From Alsobacter soli (GTDB lineage: Bacteria; Pseudomonadota; Alphaproteobacteria; Rhizobiales; Beijerinckiaceae): 36,853 nt of DNA. A program made the position numbers and the translations under genes. The notes beneath the pieces were generated by a model, which worked only from the letters and a program-made list of their open reading frames with translations, did not search any database and was not told the origin of the DNA. Below are positions 28,319-35,723 of this stretch, in pieces. The first letter of the stretch is position 1. Each line of letters begins with the position of its first letter. The DNA lies in assembly GCA_945883115.1 (NCBI GenBank), contig CAMCXA010000021.1, positions 1 to 36,853 on the forward strand, in the 5' to 3' direction.

Positions 28319-28741
28319 TTAGCGCTTTAGCGCCTTTTTGCGTTGCTGGCCGAGGCCGAGAGATTTGGCAAGGCTCGAGCGTGAGGCCGAATAATTTGGT
28401 GCGACCATCGGGTAATCTGACGGCAGACCCCATTTGGTGCGGTATTCGTCCGGCGACATGCCATAGGAAGCTTTCAGATGCCGCTTCAGCGACTTGAAAC
28501 GCTTTCCGTCTTCTAGGCAGATCAGATAATCATCCGTAATCGACTTCTTGACAGAAACGGCTGGCGTGAGTGGCAATGCTTCTACTGCTGCCGGTGTATA
28601 AATATTATTCAGAGCCGAATGAACACTTGCAATCAAGCTCGGCAAATCCGAGGCTGAAACTGAATTATTCGATACATAAGCGGCTACAATATCAGCTGTG
28701 AGTTCAATTGTTTCCGATTGGAAATGGCTGTCATTTTGCAT
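28319..28741 (-). CDS. mucR: MucR/Ros-family transcriptional regulator
   Basis: This 140-residue DNA-binding protein resembles MucR/Ros regulators that control exopolysaccharide, motility, cell cycle and virulence genes in Rhizobiales. The N-terminal half (ELTADIVAAYVSNNSV and on) is the oligomerisation region. The DNA-binding domain spans ~70-125 with CLEDGKRFKSLKRHL and YGMSPDEYRTKWGLPSDYPMVAPNY. Ros proteins hold zinc with C-x2-C and two histidines; here the second Cys is Asp and the second His is missing (HLKASY), so a canonical zinc site is not possible, as in some Mesorhizobium Ml proteins. MucR proteins act like H-NS, binding AT-rich DNA, including their own promoters; the gene's upstream DNA is very AT-rich, so autoregulation is plausible. 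Confidence 0.93.
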   Translation of the reverse strand: MQNDSHFQSETIELTADIVAAYVSNNSVSASDLPSLIASVHSALNNIYTPAAVEALPLTPAVSVKKSITDDYLICLEDGKRFKSLKRHLKASYGMSPDEYRTKWGLPSDYPMVAPNYSASRSSLAKSLGLGQQRKKALKR

Positions 28742-29260
28742 TTTTAGTCCCCGGTTAATATTATTGTAATGCGCTAATATGCACGCTCAATACTATGCAT
28801 TTATTTATGTTGCAATCACTTTTTGCTATAAATTTATTAATATAATTTTAATGACGCACTCTTGGATTGCATAGTTCAAAACATTTCGAAATGAGCCGTT
28901 TTTATGACTTGCGTAGTAAATTAACGCCTGATTTCAGACTTGAAAGACAAAATATGAATCATCTGCAGGAATTTCAAAGCGATCTGAATAGGGAGACGGT
29001 CAGCATCCGGACATAATTTATGCTCCCGTTTATTGAAAATATAGACCCGGAGTCGCGTTCAAATGGCAGCCGCAAAATGTTGAGGCACCACAATTTCTTT
29101 ATTTTAAAAAATTACCTTACGGAATATTTGATTGAACCGCTTGGCCATCCAACGGGGCGTCGTTTGCAAGGCAATCAATTTATAGGCATAGAGAGGCTTG
29201 CCCTGTGGGTTGATCCGCAGGATATCTGGACCCTGTACGATAGACCTCGGAGACGTTTTG
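28742..29260. other. AT-rich noncoding region between mucR and the DapA-family gene
   Basis: This 519-bp gap is clearly richer in A+T than its surroundings, above all at 28742-28870, with many TA steps and A/T runs, the type of DNA MucR proteins prefer. It must contain the divergent promoters of both neighbours. A 97-codon frame from 29020 overlaps the next gene's start and has no family features. No RNA gene or riboswitch was recognised. Confidence 0.6.
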
Positions 29261-30199
29261 ATGAGCGATTCAATTTTCAGCGGCTGCATTCCGGCGCTGA
29301 TGACACCGTGTAAGGCCGACCGCACGCCTGATTTCGACGCATTGGTGCGCAAAGGACAATCGCTCATCGCTGCAGGTATGCGCGCCGTCGTTTATTGCGG
29401 CTCCATGGGTGACTGGCCGCTGCTCACCGACGAACAACGCAAGGAAGGTGTGGAGCGCTTGGTCAAGGCCGGTGTTCCGGTCATTGTCGGCACCGGCGCG
29501 CAAAATCCGGCACGCGCCATGGCGCTGGCCGCCCACGCCAAAAAGACCGGCGCCAAGGGCTTGATGATCATCCCGCGCGTTTTGTCGCGTGGCAGTTCGG
29601 TTGCCGCCCAGCGTGCGCATTTCGCTGGCATTCTCGAAGCCTCGGTCGATCTCCCCTCGGTCATCTATAACAGCCCCTATTACGGCTTCGAGACCAAGGC
29701 CGATCTGTTCTTCGATCTGCAACGCCAATACGCCAATCTTGTTGGCTTCAAGGAATTTGGGGGCGCAGACTCGTTGCGCTATGCTGCCGAGTTCATCACG
29801 GCAGGCAACCCCGCCCTCACTCTGATGGTCGGTGTCGATACGCAAGTCTTCCACGGCTTCGTCAATTGCGGTGCCAAGGGCGCCATTACCGGCATCGGCA
29901 ATGTGCTGCCGCGCGAAGTGCTGCACTTCGTTTCCCTGTGCGAGAAAGCCGCCAAAGGCGACGTGAAGGCCCGCGCCCAGGCGCTCGAGCTCGAACGCGC
30001 GCTGATGATGCTCTCCACCTTTGATGAAGGCCCCGATCTCGTGCTCTTCTACAAATATCTGCTCGTGCTCGAAGGCGAGACCGAATACGCGCTGAATTTC
30101 AACGCTTCGGATGTCTTGTCCCCAAGCCAGAAGCACTACGCCGAAACGCAGCTGAAGCTCTTCAAGGACTGGTACGCCACCTGGACGAAGGCCGCTTGA
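29261..30199 (+). CDS. DapA-superfamily lyase, probable 1-pyrroline-4-hydroxy-2-carboxylate deaminase
   Basis: This 312-residue TIM-barrel enzyme forms a Schiff base through K164 (GFKEFGG), with the catalytic tyrosine Y136 in VIYNSPYYG. The N-terminus (FSGCIPALMTPC) and the YCGSMGDWPLLT segment replace the usual GTTGE pyruvate-binding loop of DapA, so it is not the lysine-pathway enzyme. As I remember it, this set of motifs matches rhizobial HypD, which deaminates pyrroline hydroxycarboxylate to alpha-ketoglutarate semialdehyde in hydroxyproline breakdown. ATG 29261 follows GGAG; an upstream frame from 29198 is noncoding. No other hydroxyproline gene is nearby, so the exact substrate is uncertain. 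Confidence 0.78.
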   Translation: MSDSIFSGCIPALMTPCKADRTPDFDALVRKGQSLIAAGMRAVVYCGSMGDWPLLTDEQRKEGVERLVKAGVPVIVGTGAQNPARAMALAAHAKKTGAKGLMIIPRVLSRGSSVAAQRAHFAGILEASVDLPSVIYNSPYYGFETKADLFFDLQRQYANLVGFKEFGGADSLRYAAEFITAGNPALTLMVGVDTQVFHGFVNCGAKGAITGIGNVLPREVLHFVSLCEKAAKGDVKARAQALELERALMMLSTFDEGPDLVLFYKYLLVLEGETEYALNFNASDVLSPSQKHYAETQLKLFKDWYATWTKAA

Positions 30200-30238
30200 G
30201 CGAAAACATCTCTTCGCTTCCATTTTGAACCGACCAAT

Positions 30239-30268
30239 AAAAAAGCCCGCGGAACACCGCGGGCTTTT
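30239..30268. terminator. bidirectional terminator between the DapA-family gene and rpsI
   Basis: A-run, GCCCGCGG, AACA loop, CCGCGGGC and a TTTT tail make a 12-bp stem counting the A/T pairs. Flanking A and T runs on both sides let it stop transcription of both convergent genes. Confidence 0.93.
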
Positions 30269-30297
30269 GAATTTGAAATAGTGCGAGAGGCTGACGC

Positions 30298-30774
30298 TTA
30301 ACGCTTGGAGAACTGGAAGCTTCTACGTGCCTTCTTGCGACCATACTTCTTCCGCTCGACCGTACGCGAGTCACGCGTCAGGAAGCCGGCCTTTTTGAGC
30401 ACACCGCGGAGATCCGGCTCGTAATAGGTCAGCGCCTTCGAGATGCCGTGACGCACAGCGCCGGCCTGCCCCGAAAGACCACCACCAGCCACCGTGATGA
30501 CAATGTCATATTGCCCGGCGCGGCTTGCGAGAACGAGCGGTTGCTGAAGGATCATGCGCAGAACGGGACGCGCGAAATAAACCTCGATCGTCCGTGTGTT
30601 CACGGAAATCTTGCCGGAACCCGGCTTGATCCAGACACGGGCGACCGCGTCTTTCCGCTTGCCGGTTGCATAGGCGCGGCCGAATTTGTCGAGCTTCTGC
30701 ACATGCACGGGCGCTTCAGCCGCAGCAGGAGAGCCGCCCTTGAGGTCAGCGAGAGATTGGAGTGTTTCGGCCAT
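30298..30774 (-). CDS. rpsI: 30S ribosomal protein S9
   Basis: This 158-residue small-subunit protein has a C-terminal tail that reaches the P-site tRNA. The core begins at [18 protein letters not shown] and ends in the family signature [12 protein letters not shown], whose final Lys-Arg contacts the tRNA anticodon stem. The ~28-residue N-terminal extension rich in Ala and Pro is usual in alphaproteobacteria. Its ATG lies 2 bp after the rplM stop, so the two are translationally coupled, the universal L13-S9 order. Confidence 0.98.
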   Translation of the reverse strand: MAETLQSLADLKGGSPAAAEAPVHVQKLDKFGRAYATGKRKDAVARVWIKPGSGKISVNTRTIEVYFARPVLRMILQQPLVLASRAGQYDIVITVAGGGLSGQAGAVRHGISKALTYYEPDLRGVLKKAGFLTRDSRTVERKKYGRKKARRSFQFSKR

Positions 30775-30776
30775 GA

Positions 30777-31241
30777 TCAGGCGCTCCTCACGTTTTTACG
30801 GTTCATGGCGGCAATATCGAGCACAGTCGGTGCCTGCGCCTCATGCGGATGCGTTGCACCACCATAAACGCGCAAATTACCAAATTGCTGGCGACCTAAC
30901 GGGCCGCGCGGCAACATGCGCTGAACAGCCTTCTCGACAACACGCTCAGGGAAACGGCCTTCAAGAATGAACTTGGCGGACCGTTCCTTGATACCACCCG
31001 GGAAACCGGTGTGATGATAATAGATCTTCTGCTGGCGCTTGCGCCCGGTCAGAACAACCTTCTCGGCGTTGATGATGATGACATTGTCACCGCAATCAAC
31101 ATGCGGCGTGAAGATCGGAAGGTGCTTGCCCCTCAGACGCAGGGCAACGATTGACGCAAGACGACCCACAACGAGGCCTTTCGCATCAATGACCACCCAT
31201 TTTTTCTGAATCTCGGCGGGCTTTGCCGAAAACGTTTTCAT
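30777..31241 (-). CDS. rplM: 50S ribosomal protein L13
   Basis: This 154-residue protein assembles early onto 23S rRNA. The signature [26 protein letters not shown] is at the N-terminus; the [18 protein letters not shown] and [25 protein letters not shown] segments follow. It is the first gene of the rplM-rpsI operon, with a recognisable promoter about 90 bp upstream and a hairpin-bearing leader. In E. coli L13 represses its own operon through the leader; whether that holds here is untested. Confidence 0.98.
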   Translation of the reverse strand: MKTFSAKPAEIQKKWVVIDAKGLVVGRLASIVALRLRGKHLPIFTPHVDCGDNVIIINAEKVVLTGRKRQQKIYYHHTGFPGGIKERSAKFILEGRFPERVVEKAVQRMLPRGPLGRQQFGNLRVYGGATHPHEAQAPTVLDIAAMNRKNVRSA

Positions 31242-31273
31242 GGATTTATTCCAACACTTGGGCGGATAGTTCG

Positions 31274-31292
31274 AAAACCCGGCCGCCGGTTA
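31274..31292 (-). promoter_or_regulatory. hairpin in the rplM leader
   Basis: On the minus strand AACCGG, a short GC loop and CCGGGTTTT form a stem with one bulged G, followed by a T run, about 33 bp before the rplM start codon. A second, weaker GGTCC/TTCG/GGGCT hairpin with a T run lies just upstream (31297-31313). Both resemble small terminators within the 5' UTR and could take part in attenuation or L13 feedback. Confidence 0.4.
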
Positions 31293-31329
31293 ATGCAAAA
31301 GCCCCGAAGGACCCGTGCGTGATGAGGGT

Positions 31330-31358
31330 GATTTACAGCAAGCGCGACACCACGTCAA
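31330..31358 (-). promoter_or_regulatory. rplM-rpsI promoter
   Basis: On the minus strand the -35 box is TTGACG (31353-31358), then a 17-bp spacer, then a -10 of TAAATC (31330-31335). This gives a leader of about 80 nt before rplM. The strong -35, ideal spacing and loose -10 match alphaproteobacterial housekeeping promoters. Confidence 0.55.
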
Positions 31359-31630
31359 CGTCATTTAAAAATTCAAATACGTAAAATATGCTGCAATTAC
31401 ATATAGATACCATAAAAGGTATTATAATACCTCGATATTTATCGTGATCGAAGTATTCTCTTTGATACCCTTCAGTATGATCGTCCGGGGACATTGGCCT
31501 CCCAAGATTGATCAAGAATAAAACTTCGATCCTTCAAAGCCGTCATTTGCGCCAACCTTGCACACATGTTTTTGACCGACGAAACCAGCAGCGCGTTATC
31601 GTCCAATGGCAGTCAGGCTGTGAATTGTAG
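31359..31630. other. AT-rich noncoding gap with a perfect palindrome
   Basis: No gene is supported in these 272 bp. GGTATTATAATACC at 31418-31431 is a perfect 14-bp palindrome, and GATACC just before it pairs with the same GGTAT, so two alternative hairpins compete. CGATATTTATCG (from 31433) adds another short inverted repeat. A 60-codon minus-strand frame (31333-31515) covers the palindrome but lacks protein-like features. The structures may be operator sites or remnants of lost DNA. Confidence 0.5.
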
Positions 31631-31660
31631 TTGACATTTCCGATCAAGATATGAGAATAA
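31631..31660 (+). promoter_or_regulatory. candidate promoter of the HigBA-like module
   Basis: A consensus -35 TTGACA at 31631-31636 is followed, 18 bp later, by GAATAA (31655-31660) as a partial -10. Transcription would begin near 31667, about 27 nt before the only ATG available to the toxin. Confidence 0.45.
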
Positions 31661-31693
31661 AACACGGTCCTCATTCGTAAAACAAATCTTTTT

Positions 31694-31957
31694 ATGAAGT
31701 GGCTCACGGGGCTTCGTGATCAAAAAGCCATTGCGCGCATTCAAATTCGGATTGACAGACTAGCCCTTGGAAACCCCGGCGATGTCCGTCCGGTTGGCTC
31801 GGGCATCAGCGAGATGAGAATCGACTATGGACCAGGCTATCGCGTTTATTTTTCGCAACGGGGACCCGAAATCGTCATTTTATTGTGTGGAGGTGACAAG
31901 ACCACGCAAAAGTCTGACATCGAAAACGCTAAGCGGGTGAACGAGGGAGTACAATGA
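31694..31957 (+). CDS. HigB/RelE-type toxin (Gp49-like), probably N-terminally truncated
   Basis: This 87-residue frame matches HigB-type ribosome-dependent mRNA interferases: LTGLRDQKAIARIQIRIDRLALGNPGDVRPVG, then MRIDYGPGYRVYF and a LLCGGDKTTQKSDIENA tail. The family normally has ~12 residues before the WL motif. Here the codons upstream of ATG 31694 still encode a fitting segment (TVLIRKTNLF) but contain no start codon before a TAA at 31658. An ATG at 31651 lies one base out of frame: removing one A from the AAAA run (31659-31662) would give a complete toxin. So it is either a frameshifted gene or starts at an unusual codon such as ATT 31673. No ribosome site precedes ATG 31694. Its stop overlaps the antitoxin start. 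Confidence 0.75.
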   Translation: MKWLTGLRDQKAIARIQIRIDRLALGNPGDVRPVGSGISEMRIDYGPGYRVYFSQRGPEIVILLCGGDKTTQKSDIENAKRVNEGVQ

Positions 31958-32256
31958 TGAACGAGAGTGTCAAAGAGTTTCAAACGAGTCCTTGGGACTC
32001 GTCAGAGCTTCTAAACTCGCCGGAAGCCATTTCGGCATATCTTGAAGCCGCTTTCGAAGATGGCAATCCTGCACTGATCACACACGCACTCGGCGTTATC
32101 GCACGCGCGAAGGGCATGGGCCAGATTGCAAAAGAGGCGGGCGTAACGCGCGAAGCGCTCTATAAAGCGCTATCGATGGATGGTGACCCCAAAATCTCGA
32201 CTTTTCTCGGCGTAATTAAGGCGCTCGGCCTGCATCTGGAGATCCGTCCGGCGTGA
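31954..32256 (+). CDS. HigA-type antitoxin (addiction module antidote protein)
   Basis: This 100-residue protein belongs to the family of antidote proteins found downstream of Gp49-like toxins. The N-terminal part (SPWDSSELLNSPEAISAYLEAAFEDGNP) is the usual toxin-binding and helical region; an XRE-type helix-turn-helix follows (QIAKEAGVTREALYKAL). It would neutralise the toxin and repress the shared promoter. The ATG at 31954 (or the adjacent ATG 31957) overlaps the toxin stop and follows GAGGGAG, a strong ribosome site, unlike the toxin. The antitoxin appears intact. Confidence 0.9.
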   Translation: MMNESVKEFQTSPWDSSELLNSPEAISAYLEAAFEDGNPALITHALGVIARAKGMGQIAKEAGVTREALYKALSMDGDPKISTFLGVIKALGLHLEIRPA

Positions 32257-32344
32257 AGCGATATCGTATCCTTTCGCGTTCAATAACACTGTACCAAAAC
32301 CCGCGACACTTGACGCATCGTCTCAACGAGTTGAATTTGACACA

Positions 32345-33145
32345 ATGAACGCACCCCTGCCCGCCCCGCTCACCATCGCCGAACACGACGGTTCCGCTGT
32401 TTTGACGTTGAACCGCCCCGACGCCCGCAACCCGCTCTCGGAAGCAACCCTTCATGCGCTGACCGAAGTGCTTGACCGGATTGCGCAAGATCGCTCCATC
32501 CGCGCTGTCATCCTTGCCTCGACAGGCCCCGTCTTCTGCGCAGGCCATGATCTGAAGGAAATGTCCGCCCGCCGCACCGATCCGGACCGGGGCCGCGCCT
32601 ATTTTGTCGATATTCTCGGGCGTTGCAGCGCAATGATGCAAAAGATTGTGCACCTGCCCCAGCCCGTTATCGCTGCAATCGAGGGTGTCGCGACCGCCGC
32701 AGGCTGCCAGCTTGTCGCGAGCTGCGATCTCGCTGTCGCGGGCGAAAGCGCGGAATTCTGCACGCCGGGCGTTCATATCGGCCTGTTCTGCTCAACGCCC
32801 ATGGTCGCGCTCTCCCGCAATCTCGGGCGTAAACATGCCATGGAAATGTTGCTGACCGGTGACCGGATTAAGGCCAGCGAGGCCGCGCGCATGGGTCTCG
32901 TCAATCGGGTTGTTAGCAAAGGATCAGCGCTCACTGAAGCGATGAATCTTGCAAATTTGATCGCCACAAAATCCCCAACAACAATCGCCATCGGCAAACG
33001 CGCCTTCTACGAGCAGGCCGAGATGAAATTGGAGGACGCATACCGGTATGCGTCCAATGTCATGGTGGAAAATATGCTGGCGCGCGACGCCGAAGAAGGT
33101 ATTGGTGCCTTCATGGAAAAGCGCACCCCGAATTGGACAAAATGA
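32345..33145 (+). CDS. enoyl-CoA hydratase/isomerase-family protein, ECHDC3-like
   Basis: This 266-residue crotonase-fold protein has the oxyanion-hole segments intact (FCAGHDLKEM and GVATAAGCQLVASCDLAVAG). The two catalytic glutamates of true hydratases are replaced: GGGCEL reads AAGCQL, and the FGQPE loop reads FCTPG. The pattern, with GLFCSTPMVAL following, matches the ECHDC3 subfamily, whose biochemical role is poorly defined. It therefore probably binds an acyl-CoA but does not hydrate enoyl-CoA in the normal way. Its stop overlaps the start of a CoA-binding-domain protein, suggesting a two-gene unit around a CoA thioester. Confidence 0.88.
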   Translation: MNAPLPAPLTIAEHDGSAVLTLNRPDARNPLSEATLHALTEVLDRIAQDRSIRAVILASTGPVFCAGHDLKEMSARRTDPDRGRAYFVDILGRCSAMMQKIVHLPQPVIAAIEGVATAAGCQLVASCDLAVAGESAEFCTPGVHIGLFCSTPMVALSRNLGRKHAMEMLLTGDRIKASEAARMGLVNRVVSKGSALTEAMNLANLIATKSPTTIAIGKRAFYEQAEMKLEDAYRYASNVMVENMLARDAEEGIGAFMEKRTPNWTK

Positions 33146-33675
33146 TGAGTTTTGATCCTTCCCGCCACGACACCTATCCCGACCCCCTTATTCAGGGCCT
33201 GCTTCGAAGCGTGAAATCCATCGCGCTCGTCGGCTTTTCCAATAATTCCGCCCGCCCCAGCTATTTCGTGACAAAATATCTGATCGAACGCGGCTACACG
33301 CTCTACCCGGTCAATCCGGGACTGGCGGGTCAAACCTATTTCGGTGCAACAGTCTATGCCTCGCTTGCCGATATTCCGCACCCGATTGATATGGTCGAGA
33401 TTTTCCGCAATTCGGAAGCCGCCGGCCCGATCACGGATGAAGCACTCGCGCTCGACCCGCTCCCCAAAGTTCTCTGGATGCAATTGAGTGTCCGGAACGA
33501 CGAAGCTGCCGCGCGCGCCGAAGCCAAGGGCCTAACCGTCATCATGAACCGCTGCCCGAAGATCGAATATGGCCGGTTCTCGGGTGAAATCGCGTGGAAC
33601 GGCGTCAATACCGGCATGATTTCGTCAAAAAAGCCGCTATTGGGTGTGAAGAGCTGGCAGAAGCGGACGATTTAG
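33142..33675 (+). CDS. CoA-binding domain protein (YccU-like)
   Basis: This 177-residue protein has a Rossmann-type CoA-binding fold of the succinyl-CoA-synthetase alpha kind: SIALVGFSNNSARPSYFVTKYLIERGY at the nucleotide loop, then YPVNPGLAGQ, VEIFRNSEAA, and VLWMQLSVRN with MNRCPKIEYGR at the end. YccU-family proteins bind CoA but have no established reaction. ATG 33142 overlaps the ECHDC3-like stop, and an in-frame TTG at 33133 is less likely. The overlap implies joint expression with the crotonase homologue. It ends 1 bp from the convergent MazF-like gene. Confidence 0.88.
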   Translation: MMSFDPSRHDTYPDPLIQGLLRSVKSIALVGFSNNSARPSYFVTKYLIERGYTLYPVNPGLAGQTYFGATVYASLADIPHPIDMVEIFRNSEAAGPITDEALALDPLPKVLWMQLSVRNDEAAARAEAKGLTVIMNRCPKIEYGRFSGEIAWNGVNTGMISSKKPLLGVKSWQKRTI

Positions 33676-33676
33676 C

Positions 33677-34009
33677 CTACGCGAACAACGCCGAAACTTT
33701 CGCCAAGACTTCGTCAACAATGAAGTCAGGCAGTCTCTCGATCCGCTTGCCTCCTCGCGACCTTATATCGAGTGAACGCGGCTGATCGCACCGGACAACC
33801 CCTGTTATTTCTGTCCCCGAACCGATCAGCGAAACAGCAAATCCCTTTGTTCGGGCAAAATCGCCCCCCGTAGTGATCGGCAGAACAACCGGAGTCTGCG
33901 TCAAATCATTGAAAGCCTTCGGCGTAACAATCATCACAGGGCGCGTGCCCATTTGTTCACGCCCCTTGACGGGTTCGAGCGAAACGAGCCACACCTCGCC
34001 ACGCTCCAT
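33677..34009 (-). CDS. mazF: MazF/PemK-family endoribonuclease toxin
   Basis: This 110-residue toxin begins MERGEVWLVSLEPVKGREQMGTRPVMIV, the SH3-like barrel that opens MazF/PemK proteins, with the catalytic region in the GTRPV loop, and continues PVVLPITTGG. Members cut single-stranded mRNA at short motifs. ATG 34009 overlaps the antitoxin TGA by one base; the TTG just upstream is not needed. The full barrel is present, so it looks functional. Toxin and antitoxin share a promoter upstream of mazE. Confidence 0.93.
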   Translation of the reverse strand: MERGEVWLVSLEPVKGREQMGTRPVMIVTPKAFNDLTQTPVVLPITTGGDFARTKGFAVSLIGSGTEITGVVRCDQPRSLDIRSRGGKRIERLPDFIVDEVLAKVSALFA

Positions 34010-34269
34010 CAAATAAGCTCCTGACCAATTGGAGATTGACGGGCCCAGATCAAATCTTCCTCAGAACGATCAGCATCAGGCTCACATGCAGCGATCAAAT
34101 CGTTCAGCGTGTAAACAGGCCTTAAAACAGGAGCAACGACAAGTGACCCATCCACAATGCTCAAATCGACCTGATGATCGGCTTTCAGCGCCAACGCTTC
34201 CAGAAATGACGGCGGAACAGCCACCATCACCGACCCACCCACTTTTCTTAGCCTAGCGGAAATTGACAT
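34009..34269 (-). CDS. mazE: MazE-family antitoxin (AbrB/SpoVT fold)
   Basis: This 86-residue antitoxin has an N-terminal swapped-hairpin DNA-binding domain (RLRKVGGSVMVAVPPSFLEALALKADHQVDL) and an acidic C-terminal tail (DADRSEEDLIWARQ) expected to wrap the toxin. The ATG follows GAGGTGG. It is first in the operon, as usual for MazEF, and should bind its own promoter; an AT-rich inverted repeat lies just upstream. Confidence 0.92.
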   Translation of the reverse strand: MSISARLRKVGGSVMVAVPPSFLEALALKADHQVDLSIVDGSLVVAPVLRPVYTLNDLIAACEPDADRSEEDLIWARQSPIGQELI

Positions 34270-34289
34270 GATCCACCTCGAATAAATTA

Positions 34290-34305
34290 TTATATTTTCA
34301 TATAA
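34290..34305. promoter_or_regulatory. candidate MazE operator
   Basis: TTATAT, TTTC and ATATAA form a perfect 6-bp inverted repeat about 20 bp before the mazE start. MazE-type antitoxins bind AT-rich palindromes in their own promoters, so this is a natural candidate. Confidence 0.45.
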
Positions 34306-34340
34306 CTTAATTTGAGCAATAACTCAACCCGTCCGCCCTA

Positions 34341-34367
34341 TTGACGACATTTCAAACGTTCTATAAA
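34341..34367 (+). promoter_or_regulatory. candidate promoter of the O-acetylhomoserine sulfhydrylase gene
   Basis: TTGACG at 34341 and TATAAA at 34362 form -35 and -10 boxes with a short 15-bp spacer, placing the start of transcription about 45 nt before the coding region. No SAM-II or other SAM riboswitch pattern was recognised in the short leader. Confidence 0.4.
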
Positions 34368-34417
34368 AAGAACAATAGTTCCGCTATATCCGTACCTGCT
34401 TCAGAAAGAGGTTTCCG

Positions 34418-35704
34418 ATGACAACTCCAGCCCAACCCGGCTTTGCCACCCTTTCCGTTCATGCAGGGGCCTCGCCTGATCCTGCAACCGGCGCGCGCGT
34501 CACGCCGATTTATCAAACCTCTTCATTCGTGTTCGACGATGTCGATCATGCCGCCTCCCTGTTCGGATTGCAGGCGTTCGGCAATATCTACACCCGCATC
34601 ACCAACCCGACCAATGCGGTTCTCGAAGGCCGCGTCGCGGCGCTTGAAGGCGGCACAGCGGCGCTTGCCGTCGCCTCCGGCCATGCGGCGGAATTTCTGA
34701 TCTTCCACACCTTGCTGCAACCGGGCGACGAGTTCATCGCCTCGAAAAAGCTCTATGGCGGCTCGATCAATCAGTTCAATCATTCCTACAAGAATTTCGA
34801 CTGGCGCGTGAAATGGGCTGATCCCGATGATCTCTCCACCTTCGAGGCCGCGATTTCCCCGAAGACCAAGGCGATCTTCATCGAATCCATCGCCAATCCC
34901 GGCGGCGTTGTCACCGATATCGCAGCCATCGCCGCAATCGCCAAAAAGGCCGGCGTGCCGTTGATCGTCGATAACACGCTCGCAACTCCCTATCTGATCA
35001 AGCCGTTCGAGCATGGCGCGAACATTGTTGTCCATTCCGTCACCAAATTTCTCGGTGGCCACGGCAATTCGATTGGCGGCGTCATCGTCGATGGCGGCAA
35101 TTTCGATTATATGAAGAGCGGCAAATATCCGATGCTCTCCCAGCCACGCCCGGAATATAACGGCATGGTCATCGGCGAGACCTTCGGCAATTTCGCCTTC
35201 GCCATTGCCTGCCGCGTTCTCGGCCTGCGCGATCTCGGCCCGGCGCTTTCACCCTTCAATGCATTCCTGCTTCTCACCGGCATCGAGACCTTGCCGCTCC
35301 GCATGCAGCGCCATTGCGACAACGCGCTCGCCGTTGCAAAGCACTTGGCAACCCATCCGGCCATTGCCTGGGTCAGCTATCCGGGCCTCGAGGGCGATAA
35401 ATACCATGCGCTCGCCAAGCGCTACACGCCGAAGGGCGCGGGTGCCGTGTTCACCTTCGGCCTCAAGGGCGGGTATGATGCAGGCATCAAGCTCGTCTCG
35501 AACCTGAAACTCTTCTCCCATCTCGCCAATGTCGGCGATACGCGTTCGCTCGTGATCCATCCTGCGTCCACAACGCATCGCCAGCTCAGCGATGCGGACA
35601 AGACTGTCGCCGGTGCCGGTCCAGATGTTGTCCGCCTCTCGGTCGGCATTGAAGACGCAGCTGATATCATTGCGGATCTCGATCAGGCGCTTGCCGCAAG
35701 CTAA
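34418..35704 (+). CDS. metY: O-acetylhomoserine sulfhydrylase
   Basis: This 428-residue PLP enzyme of the Cys/Met metabolism family joins O-acetylhomoserine with sulfide to give homocysteine for methionine synthesis. The PLP lysine is K210 in HSVTKFLGGHG. Other family motifs are the ITNPTNAVLEGRVAALEGG segment that binds the cofactor phosphate across the dimer, VDNTLATPYL, and DTRSLVIHPASTTH near the end. The length fits MetY rather than the ~400-residue MetZ. AGAGG lies just before the ATG, and a strong terminator follows, so it is monocistronic. Confidence 0.93.
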   Translation: MTTPAQPGFATLSVHAGASPDPATGARVTPIYQTSSFVFDDVDHAASLFGLQAFGNIYTRITNPTNAVLEGRVAALEGGTAALAVASGHAAEFLIFHTLLQPGDEFIASKKLYGGSINQFNHSYKNFDWRVKWADPDDLSTFEAAISPKTKAIFIESIANPGGVVTDIAAIAAIAKKAGVPLIVDNTLATPYLIKPFEHGANIVVHSVTKFLGGHGNSIGGVIVDGGNFDYMKSGKYPMLSQPRPEYNGMVIGETFGNFAFAIACRVLGLRDLGPALSPFNAFLLLTGIETLPLRMQRHCDNALAVAKHLATHPAIAWVSYPGLEGDKYHALAKRYTPKGAGAVFTFGLKGGYDAGIKLVSNLKLFSHLANVGDTRSLVIHPASTTHRQLSDADKTVAGAGPDVVRLSVGIEDAADIIADLDQALAAS

Positions 35705-35723
35705 CCCCTCCGAACCTCCCCTG

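Noticed and set aside
29020-29313. 97-codon plus-strand frame before the DapA-family gene
   Set aside because: It overlaps the well-supported start at 29261 in another frame and has no family features.
29270-30223. 317-codon minus-strand frame opposite the DapA-family gene
   Set aside because: It is fully antisense to a well-supported gene and has no recognisable motifs, although it is long.
31333-31515. 60-codon minus-strand frame in the gap before the HigBA module
   Set aside because: It covers the rplM promoter and the palindrome, with no ribosome site or protein family features.
34306-34417. SAM-II riboswitch before metY
   Set aside because: Such riboswitches are common before methionine genes in this class, but the leader is too short and lacks the conserved core.
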